Shown: piece after piece, positions 15,001 to 20,876 of the stretch
How the letters are laid out: each line of letters starts with the position of its first letter
How positions within the stretch are numbered: the stretch's first letter is position 1
Source of the DNA: a bacterium
GTDB taxonomy: Bacteria > ARS69
Direction of reading: 5' to 3'
Assembly (NCBI GenBank): GCA_025774805.1
Contig: JALGZR010000093.1
Span: 1-22,072 of the forward strand
Length of the DNA stretch: 22,072 nt
The notes under the pieces: model-generated
The model's database searches: none
What the model was told of the DNA's origin: nothing
The model's input: only the letters and a program-made list of their open reading frames with translations
Program-made: the position numbers and the translations under genes

Positions 15001-16183
15001 CTACCAACCCATCAAACCGCAGCATCTCGAGCAGATGGGCATGAGCCCCTCCTGCTTGAGGCTGTTCCGGAATCGTCGGTACTTCCCGTTGTTCCAGATC
15101 GTGAGCAGGTCGTCGTCCTGGATGTTCCCGCAGACGTAGTCGGGGTAGTCGCGGCAGGTCGCCACGTCCCCGTTGGGCATGATCTCGGTGACGATCCAGG
15201 GCTGGATGCAGTGGCCGTAACCGAATCGCTTGGCTTGGGCATGATCTCGGTGACGATCCAGGGCTGGATGCAGTGGCCGTAACCGAATCGCTTGGCTGCG
15301 TCGGCGTAATACTCCGGGATCTGCTCGATCTCGAGATCGGGGATGAAGAGCACGGGGTAGGGCCAGCGCCGCGATCGGATGGATCGCACGTCCTCCATCA
15401 GCCGCCGATCGTCGAGGCCGGAGAAAAAGAGATATCCCTTCCACGCTCTCGGGTCGACTCCGAATCGCCGCTTCATCTCCTCGGTGTGGCGACGCCCGTT
15501 CTCCTCGTCCGTGAACCAGGAGTAGTAATAGGTGAGCAGATCGATTCCCTTGCCGATGCCCCACTCGGCGATCTCCTCGAGATGCCCGACGTTGTCCCGG
15601 GAGATCGTCGGATCTCGTTGTGCACCGGTCCGATCCCGTCGACCGAAAGCATGAGCATGTCGACGCCCGCACCCACGAGACGATCGGCGGTCTTCGCCAT
15701 GAGGGTGCCGTTCGTGACGACGCCGACGATTCCGCCCCGCTCCTTCATGTGCTCCATGAGGGGCATCAGATCGGGGTAGAGGTACGGCTCGCCTCCCCAG
15801 ATGTAGTAGAAGGGACGGAGGTGGGCGAGCTGATCGACCATGCGACGGTACGTCCCGGACGGAACGATCTCCCGGAGCTCAGCTCCGGGACGGTCGTGGT
15901 TGTATCCCGTGTCTCCCCACTGGCCGCACGTCTTGCACCGGAGATTGCACGTGTTCACGATCTTGAGGCTGACCTGCTGGAGACGGCGGCTCTCTCCGTC
16001 GAGGAAGCGCCGGTCCATCCGGGCGAAGACGTGCTTGGCGGCCTCGGCCCGGGCGACCCGCCAGAAGAGGTCCGGGGTCCGGAGAAGAACGGAGGAGAGG
16101 TGGCGGACCGGGATTCGGCTGTTGCGCCGGCCCCCCGGCTCGCGGGCGGGGATCTCCCGGGTGGGCGGTTCGGTTGCGGCCAA
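15001..16183 (-). pseudogene. Radical SAM/SPASM protein, disrupted by two frameshifts
   Basis: Reads from TTG 16183 (GAGGTGA just upstream) in three frames. Frame 1 (16183 to about 15615) encodes the radical SAM part with the 4Fe-4S motif NTCNLRCKTCGQWG (C79, C83, C86), the WGGEPYLYPDL loop and MLMLSVDGIGPVHNE. Near 15610-15616 the sense shifts by one base: the next frame gives DPTISRDNVGHLEEIAEWG, GIDLLTYYYSWFTDEENG and YLFFSGLDDRRLM. A 62-bp tandem duplication (15173-15296) then shifts it again, and the third frame gives the SPASM end: NGDVATCRDYPDYVCGNI, then ICSRCCGLMGW and TAG. With one copy removed and one base added the gene would be about 370 codons. The shifts do not compensate, so no full protein is made unless these are sequencing or assembly errors. 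A peptide- or sugar-modifying role is possible, but the substrate is unknown. Confidence 0.82.
15173..15296. repeat. Exact 62-bp tandem duplication inside the radical SAM gene
   Basis: Bases 15173-15234 are repeated without a mismatch at 15235-15296. Each copy encodes, on the minus strand, the segment KRFGYGHCIQPWIVTEIMP. Sixty-two is not a multiple of three, so the duplication causes a frameshift. The lack of any divergence indicates a very recent event or an assembly artefact. Confidence 0.97.
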
Positions 16184-16317
16184 CGATCACCTCGGGCGTG
16201 GCCGGACGGGGCTCGGATGGATTACTGATCAGGATTGGACCCGGGGATGGGATTCGAGTCAAGACTGGAGAATGCGAGCGGCCGATCCGCCTTGCCTCCC
16301 TTCCTCCGGCTCGGGGT

Positions 16318-16331
16318 GGGGGCTGGCCCCC
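16318..16331. other. GC hairpin in the divergent intergenic region
   Basis: GGGGG (16318-16322) pairs with CCCCC (16327-16331) around CTGG. The 272-bp gap 16184-16455 between the minus-strand radical SAM gene and the plus-strand lipoprotein gene holds no gene. Closer to the lipoprotein start, ATCCG recurs at 16390, 16413, 16425 and 16436. No clear promoter consensus was identified. Confidence 0.25.
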
Positions 16332-16455
16332 GGGTCGGCGGCGGCGAAGGGACCGGGACGGGTCCGAAGAGCGAGGAATGGCGGGCTCAATCCGCTCGGC
16401 GTCACGGTCGATATCCGTGGAGAAATCCGTCCACTATCCGCGGAGGCCTCCACCC

Positions 16456-17274
16456 ATGTTGTCTCGAAGAATTCAGATTCTCCTCACCCTGGCGGTGACG
16501 TGCGGGCTCGCGCTCTCCTTCGCCATCGGCTGCGACCCGAAGCTCACCGGCGAGGGGGGTGACGGCTCGGGCACCGGCGACGGGGGAGGAGACGGCGGCA
16601 CCCTCGAGCCCTCCACCGAGGCCATCGTCGTGGGAGCCGTGCTCGCGCTTCACATGGAGCTCCTCAACGCCGGCCACACCGTGGCCGCGGAGTTCGACAC
16701 GATCACGGCGAGCCCCCTGCCCCGGACGATGTTCACGACCGACTGCGTGACCATGACCGAGATCGAACCCCTCGAGCCGCGCTGGCAGGCCGAGATGGTC
16801 GACTGCATCGACGGCCGGGGAACGGTGCACTCGGGCGGCGGGGTTTTCCGCCGCGACGGCACGATGGACGGGTACACGTTCTTCCCGGCCACGCCCGCCC
16901 AGGACATGATCCGCGCCGACAACACGGAGGATCCCTCCCTGAGCCACACGTACAGTCAGGGGACGTTCTGGTTCGTCTACGATCGGGGCGGCGCCAACGA
17001 GATCACCGGGATCCGCATCGGGAACTACCTCCGCCACATGCTGCTGACGCAGACGGCGAGCTTCTCGTACGTCGACGTGCTCTTCCACGGCGCTCCGGGC
17101 AGCGTCGAGCAGTGGCCGACCTCGGGGACGATCCAGGGGTCTTGGGACGGTGTGGGACTCTTCGAGGCGACCTTCACCGGTGGACCCGTCGCTCACATGG
17201 TGATCCAGAGAACCGACTACGAGGTCGATCTGCGCACCGGGGACGTCACTCTGGAGGACTCCTCGATCCTCTAG
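16456..17274 (+). CDS. Hypothetical lipoprotein
   Basis: ATG 16456 was chosen because GGAGG (16442-16446) precedes it and a lipoprotein signal follows directly (RRIQILLTLAVTCGLALSFAIGC, Cys26 as the lipidation site). The upstream in-frame extension is Arg-rich and unconvincing. The mature N-terminus has a flexible Gly/Asp linker (about 32-49, GEGGDGSGTGDGGGDGG). The remaining about 220 residues look beta-rich: TTDCVTMTEIEP, MVDCIDGRGTVHSGGGVFRRDG, GTFWFVYDRGG, SFSYVDVLFHG and YEVDLRTGDVTLED. The two Cys (in TTDC and MVDC) could form a disulfide. I recognise no family. The protein is likely exported and anchored to a membrane. It is convergent with the next minus-strand lipoprotein gene, separated by the second dispersed repeat. 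Confidence 0.8.
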   Translation: MLSRRIQILLTLAVTCGLALSFAIGCDPKLTGEGGDGSGTGDGGGDGGTLEPSTEAIVVGAVLALHMELLNAGHTVAAEFDTITASPLPRTMFTTDCVTMTEIEPLEPRWQAEMVDCIDGRGTVHSGGGVFRRDGTMDGYTFFPATPAQDMIRADNTEDPSLSHTYSQGTFWFVYDRGGANEITGIRIGNYLRHMLLTQTASFSYVDVLFHGAPGSVEQWPTSGTIQGSWDGVGLFEATFTGGPVAHMVIQRTDYEVDLRTGDVTLEDSSIL

Positions 17275-17281
17275 CCTTTAA

Positions 17282-17330
17282 TTCTCACCAGACACGACGA
17301 TCCACAGCCTCGCGACGAGCCTGGTGAGAA
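17282..17330. terminator. Stem-loop between convergent lipoprotein genes
   Basis: TTCTCACCAG (17282-17291) is a perfect 10-bp inverted repeat of CTGGTGAGAA (17321-17330), with a 29-nt loop that holds the smaller hairpin CTCG-CGA-CGAG (17309-17319). It begins 7 bp after the stop of the plus-strand lipoprotein gene and ends 8 bp before the stop of the minus-strand one, the expected place for a bidirectional terminator. It has no strong T-run. Confidence 0.5.
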
Positions 17331-17342
17331 ACGCAGGCTAGG
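17305..17342 (-). repeat. 38-bp dispersed repeat, copy 2, at a convergent gene junction
   Basis: Differs from 13612-13649 at two of 38 positions. Arms GCCTG (17319-17323) and CAGGC (17334-17338) pair perfectly here; copy 1 keeps the pairing through a G-T pair. Its CTA at 17338-17340 is the TAG stop codon of the minus-strand lipoprotein gene, exactly as copy 1 supplies the stop of the glycosyltransferase gene. The upstream arm TTCTCACCAG lies outside the shared 38 bp. Confidence 0.75.
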
Positions 17343-18111
17343 GAAAGGGGTAGAGCACGGGCCCGGGGACCGGGATCTCCGGGTCCCCCAGACGCTGCCC
17401 CGTGACCGGGTCGAGATAGAACCGCACCGTGGACCACCACACCGGGCTCGTCGAGTCCTCGATCGGGCCCTCGACGAGGAAGTCGACGCGCCAGGCGGCC
17501 TCCTCGGGCAGGATCTGGTTCGCGGCGTCGAATTCCGGGTAGACCGGTTTGGTGGAGATCCGGGGGGCGAAGAACTCGGGGATCCGAATGATCTGCCCGG
17601 GGTTCTGCTCGTTCCAGTCCTCGGCCTCATTGATCGCGAAGGCAACCGCCTCGCGGGAGTCGAGGACTTCCTCGAAGCCGTCGATCAAGATGACCGGCGG
17701 ATCCACGGTCCGCTCTCCCTTCCAGGGCAACCCCGAGAAGAGATGCACCTTGAGCTCCCGCGTGGTGAAGCCGTCCCGGGCGTGGAAGATGAACGTGTGG
17801 TTTCGCGCTCTTCCCTCGGCGTCGGTGACGGTGAACCCGCCTCCCATCCCGGTGAGGAACGCGTTCTCCCTCCACCCCCGCGCCACCTTCTCCGCGAGGG
17901 GAAGGGCCTCCTTGCACGTGGCGGGAAACAGCACGGCCTCCTCGGTGAGCTCGAACGGCGTGGAGCTCGTGAGGCAGCCCGCGACGAGCGGTGCCATCAG
18001 CGCCACCACGGCTCCGAGCGCCGGCCGCGGCAGAGGCCGCTGAGGAATCCGGGCCGGGACCACGGCTCGGCGCCGGGCGGCGCCTCCCGCCGGGATCGGT
18101 CTCAGATCCAT
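17338..18111 (-). CDS. Hypothetical lipoprotein
   Basis: A 257-residue protein from ATG 18111, preceded by GAGGGTGGGG. The basic N-terminus (ARRRAVVPARIPQR) leads to a hydrophobic stretch and a lipobox LVAGC with Cys46. The N-region is longer than usual, so an internal GTG start is possible. The mature part mixes alpha and beta: PATCKEALPLAEKVARGW, GFTVTDAEGRARNHTFIFHA, HLFSGLPWKGERTVDPPVIL, then ILPEEAAWRVDFLVEG and WWSTVRFYLDPVTGQRLGDPE. The last part looks like a short PepSY-like or two-strand motif, but I recognise no family. The start overlaps the end of the upstream beta-barrel gene by 10 bp, so the two are likely translated together and may act in one outer-membrane assembly. Its stop lies in the dispersed repeat. 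Confidence 0.75.
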   Translation of the reverse strand: MDLRPIPAGGAARRRAVVPARIPQRPLPRPALGAVVALMAPLVAGCLTSSTPFELTEEAVLFPATCKEALPLAEKVARGWRENAFLTGMGGGFTVTDAEGRARNHTFIFHARDGFTTRELKVHLFSGLPWKGERTVDPPVILIDGFEEVLDSREAVAFAINEAEDWNEQNPGQIIRIPEFFAPRISTKPVYPEFDAANQILPEEAAWRVDFLVEGPIEDSTSPVWWSTVRFYLDPVTGQRLGDPEIPVPGPVLYPFP

Positions 18112-18950
18112 CGAAGCCCCACCCTCAGCCCGAATCCCATGAGGTCGATGTCCCGACTTCCGGGGAAGAACTCGTTCTCCACCGTCGCCTCCGTGGCGTC
18201 CAGCGTCGTCGACCCGGCCCGGAAGAAGGCCTCGAGATAGAGCGTCATCTGCGTGTCGGTGACCCAGTCGAGCTCCGCGCCCCCCTCGAATCCGAGGCCC
18301 ACTCCGCGCGAGTCGTGCGTGCTGACCTCCTCCACCGCAGTGTCCCCGATCCGGACGAGGATCTCGTCCTCCGCTCCCAGAGGCGCGATCAGCAGCCCAC
18401 CGAGAAACACGAGGCGCACCTCCCGATAAAAGAGTGCCCGCCCCGCCCCCACGGTGAAGAGGAGCGGGCGCGTCCGGATCTCGGTCGCATAGGAGATCGA
18501 CACGGGAGTGCGCACCCGACCACCGAGGATCCCGATGTACTGCCGGTCGCGGCGATCCCAGGACAGGCGCGTCCACTCGGTGAGGGCCCGGATCAACCAC
18601 CCGCGGCTGAGACGGTACTGGATCTCGACCATGTAACCGTAGGTCGCTTCGTACTCGGAGGAGTCGAACGTGAAGTCGTCCTCGGCGAGCAGCGCCCCGC
18701 GATGGTCCTGGAGGTCTTCGAGGGAGGCGAGAGTCCAGTACTGGAACCCACCTCCGATTCCCAGCGTGAGGCGGCCGAAGTAGTTGGAGACCGGCCTCTT
18801 CTTCTCGAAGACGCTGGCCGGCTGATCCGCGGCCGCGGGGGGCGGAAGAAGGGCGATCCCGAGGACGATGCCGGCGGCGAGCAGGAGGCGGGGCGGCGAG
18901 GGGCGAATCCGGGGTTCCCAACCGCCGCGGGGACGGGTGTCGATGGTCAA
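18102..18950 (-). CDS. Putative outer-membrane beta-barrel protein
   Basis: The start was set at TTG 18950, because GGAGGG lies 4 bp upstream on the minus strand and a signal peptide follows (RLLLAAGIVLGIALLPPPAAA, cleavage near residue 41). The longer frame to 19112 would run into the divergent MscS gene. The 282-residue product has alternating strands with aromatic girdles: YFGRLTLGIGGGFQYWTLAS, ATYGYMVEIQYRLSRGW, SISYATEIRTRPLLFTVGAG, EVRLVFLGGLLIAPLG, VGLGFEGGAELDW and TLYLEAFFRAGS. It ends MGFGLRVGLRWI, typical of small 8-10-strand outer-membrane barrels (OmpW/OmpA-barrel-like size), although the last residue is Ile with Trp next to it. The specific family is not recognised. Its end overlaps the downstream lipoprotein gene. 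Confidence 0.8.
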   Translation of the reverse strand: MTIDTRPRGGWEPRIRPSPPRLLLAAGIVLGIALLPPPAAADQPASVFEKKRPVSNYFGRLTLGIGGGFQYWTLASLEDLQDHRGALLAEDDFTFDSSEYEATYGYMVEIQYRLSRGWLIRALTEWTRLSWDRRDRQYIGILGGRVRTPVSISYATEIRTRPLLFTVGAGRALFYREVRLVFLGGLLIAPLGAEDEILVRIGDTAVEEVSTHDSRGVGLGFEGGAELDWVTDTQMTLYLEAFFRAGSTTLDATEATVENEFFPGSRDIDLMGFGLRVGLRWI

Positions 18951-19089
18951 AGGACCCTCCGAGACGACTTTTTTCCACCATGCGGGGCCTCGGGCAATCC
19001 TGCAAGGGGTGTGATGGGCTTGACTCGGGTCCCGTTCCCCTCTAGGAAGTCGGAAGGCGGGTCTCCGAAGTGACGCCGGGAGGGTCCCG

Positions 19090-20172
19090 ATGGACGCCCT
19101 GATCGACTCCATACGGCCCGATCTTCAGCCGGTGATCGCCTCTCGTCCGGGCCGGATCGCGCTGATCCTGGTCGGCACGGTCCTGGCCTCGCTTCTCGTG
19201 CAGTGGATCTACCGTGTCTTCTTCCGCCGGATCGCGTCGCGCACGTCCAGCACCTACGATGACACGGTCTTTCCCCTCCTCCATCGCCCCGTCCGGAACA
19301 CGATTCTCCTGATCGGGGTCACGATGATCCTCCCGGTCCTCGGCTGGGGCCCGGAGACCACCTCGGTTCTCCGGAAGATCGTGCACTCGGTCCTCATCAT
19401 TCTGTGGACGAGCGCGCTGATCCGCGTCCTGTCGACGACGCTGCGCCATCTCGGCCCGTCCGGGCGGATCGCCGCCGTCCAACCGAGAACCGTTCCGCTC
19501 TTCGACACGGTCCAGAAGGTCGTCCTGGCCGGGGGGGCGATCTACGTCTTCTTCCTGGTCTGGAACATCAACGTGACGGCCTGGATCGCGAGCGCGGGCA
19601 TCGCGGGCATCGCCGTCGGTTTCGCGGCCAAGGACACGCTCGCGAACCTGTTCTCGGGCGTCTTCATTCTCGTCGACTCCCCCTACCGAATCGGGGACAT
19701 GATCATGTTCGACACGGGAGAGCGCGGACGGGTGACCGACGTCGGAATCCGCAGTACGCGAATTCTCACGCGCGATGACGTCGAGATCACGATTCCGAAC
19801 GCCGCCATCGGAGCGGCGAAGATCACGAACGAGAGCGGGGGACCCCACCGCAAGCGCCGCGTGGACATCCGGGTCGGCGTCTCCTACGCGAGCGACGTCA
19901 CCCGGGTCCGGCGGGTGCTGCTCGAAGTGGCCGAGGAGCTGGACATGGTCTGCTCCTCGCCCGAGCCGCGCATCCGATTCCGGGAGATGGGGGACTCGGC
20001 CCTGATCTTCTCGCTGCTCTTCTGGATCCGGGATCCGGAGGATCGGGGCCGCGCGGTCGACAGCGTCAATACCCGCATCTTCGAGCGCTTTCGGGAAGAG
20101 GAGATCGAGATCCCCTTTCCCCAGCGTGTGGTCCACCTCCCGAGTCCGCCGGCGCCCCCGCGGGGAGACTGA
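19090..20172 (+). CDS. MscS-family mechanosensitive channel (paralog 4, extended N-terminus)
   Basis: A 360-residue protein from ATG 19090, with GGGAGGG just upstream. It has more N-terminal membrane segments than the two core-type paralogs: about 22-40, 70-85, 98-115 and 141-160. The pore helix (about 163-200) has ASAGIAGIAVGFAAKDTLANLFSGVFILVDSPYRIGD, a canonical MscS TM3 with Gly/Ala packing. The beta-domain (IRSTRILTRDDVEITIPNAAI) and the alpha/beta domain (GVSYASDVTRVRRVLLEVAEE) end in EIPFPQRVVHLPSP. It likely gates on membrane tension. It is divergent from the beta-barrel/lipoprotein pair, with 139 bp between them. Sequence differences show it is an older paralog of the channels at 5326 and 7103. 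Confidence 0.94.
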   Translation: MDALIDSIRPDLQPVIASRPGRIALILVGTVLASLLVQWIYRVFFRRIASRTSSTYDDTVFPLLHRPVRNTILLIGVTMILPVLGWGPETTSVLRKIVHSVLIILWTSALIRVLSTTLRHLGPSGRIAAVQPRTVPLFDTVQKVVLAGGAIYVFFLVWNINVTAWIASAGIAGIAVGFAAKDTLANLFSGVFILVDSPYRIGDMIMFDTGERGRVTDVGIRSTRILTRDDVEITIPNAAIGAAKITNESGGPHRKRRVDIRVGVSYASDVTRVRRVLLEVAEELDMVCSSPEPRIRFREMGDSALIFSLLFWIRDPEDRGRAVDSVNTRIFERFREEEIEIPFPQRVVHLPSPPAPPRGD

Positions 20173-20248
20173 TCCTCCGGGTCCGCCTCCGCAGACAACT
20201 TCCGAGCGTGCCGGATTTCGCCGACAGACGAGGAGGCGCTCCACGGTC

Positions 20249-20273
20249 TCCGGGACGGGGCAATCCGCCCGGA
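20249..20273. other. Strong hairpin after the fourth MscS gene
   Basis: TCCGGG-A-CGG (20249-20258) pairs with CCGCCCGGA (20265-20273), with one bulged A and a 6-nt loop. No T-run follows, so a Rho-independent terminator is uncertain. The surrounding 245-bp gap 20173-20417 has no gene. A slightly AT-richer patch with TATCTT (20359-20364), about 55 bp before the next start, might be a -10 element. Confidence 0.3.
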
Positions 20274-20417
20274 CCGGGGGCAGCGTGCCCACGCGCGCCC
20301 CCTGATGCGGATCGGTCGGCGGGGCACCTTTCCCGACGCTGAATCACGGGATCGGTGCTATCTTCCCCGGGATTCGGCCGTCTGATACGGGTCGGGTGTG
20401 GACGAGATGGGGTGAGG

Positions 20418-20876
20418 ATGTCCGAAGAAAACGGGGAGTCCCCCGGGGTCAATCCCCGGGTTCGCCGGTCCGTGGTGATCCGGCATCTCCTGCTGTCCGC
20501 AGCTCTCTGGGTCACCTACGTACTGTACTGGCGCATCGTCCTCCACCGGGGCGTCGAGAGCGAGGTCGCGTTCGCTCTCGGCCTCCTCGGACTCTTCGTG
20601 ATCCTGCAGATCGCCTTCACCCAGGCCTGGATCCTCCACAACCGCCACCTCTCGCAGAAGCACGCGGGACGCCGCCGGGAGCAGGCGGCTCCCCCCGTCA
20701 CCGCGGCCACCGACTTCCTGGGCCGAGTGATCGAGGTCTTTCCGGTGGGTGGGGACCTCACCCGCGCCCCGCACATCGTGGTTCGCGTCGAGGAGACGCG
20801 CAAGCGCTTCGAGGTGGGCATGTCCTTCGAGGAGGCCGAGCGGGGGAAGGACGCCCTGCCGGGGGGGGCGCGATGA
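20418..20876 (+). CDS. PgaD-like small membrane protein of a poly-GlcNAc operon
   Basis: A 152-residue protein. ATG 20418 was chosen because GGGGTGAGG ends just before it and the two-helix topology follows. Charged N-terminus (1-20), membrane helices at about 23-43 (HLLLSAALWVTYVLYWRIVL) and 49-74 (SEVAFALGLLGLFVILQIAF), then a basic cytoplasmic-type loop (HNRHLSQKHAGRRREQ) and a small C-terminal domain (about 100-135, VIEVFPVGGD, HIVVRVEETRKRFEV). Size, two helices and position next to the synthase resemble PgaD/IcaD, the partner of the poly-beta-1,6-GlcNAc synthase. Similarity is by layout more than by residue motifs, so the call is moderate. The stop overlaps the next start (ATGA, 20873-20876), implying coupled translation. 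Confidence 0.6.
   Translation: MSEENGESPGVNPRVRRSVVIRHLLLSAALWVTYVLYWRIVLHRGVESEVAFALGLLGLFVILQIAFTQAWILHNRHLSQKHAGRRREQAAPPVTAATDFLGRVIEVFPVGGDLTRAPHIVVRVEETRKRFEVGMSFEEAERGKDALPGGAR
20442..20460 (+). other. Perfect hairpin just inside the PgaD-like reading frame
   Basis: CCCGGGG (20442-20448) pairs with CCCCGGG (20454-20460) around TCAAT, 24 nt after the ATG. The palindrome GGGGAGTCCCC (20433-20443) overlaps it, and a further CCCCGGG lies upstream at 20365-20371. Such a stable structure near a start codon could lower translation or serve a regulator, but GC-rich coding DNA can also give it by chance. Confidence 0.35.

Noticed and set aside
13984-15282. 432-residue open frame on the plus strand
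   Set aside because: Antisense to the glycosyltransferase and radical SAM genes. No domain is visible, and part of it repeats only because of the 62-bp duplication.
15173-15296. Tandem repeat considered as a CRISPR unit or minisatellite
   Set aside because: Only two directly adjoining copies without spacers, and both lie in coding sequence.
16174-16455. N-terminal extension of the plus-strand lipoprotein
   Set aside because: The extension is Arg/Gly-rich and precedes a clear lipoprotein signal with its own ribosome binding site at 16442-16446.
13612-17342. The region between the two 38-bp repeats as a composite mobile element
   Set aside because: Repeats are in the same orientation, no transposase lies between them, and the genes between are ordinary chromosomal types with similar base composition.
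18951-19112. N-terminal extension of the minus-strand beta-barrel protein
   Set aside because: It would run into the divergent MscS gene and bury the signal peptide. TTG 18950 has GGAGGG upstream.
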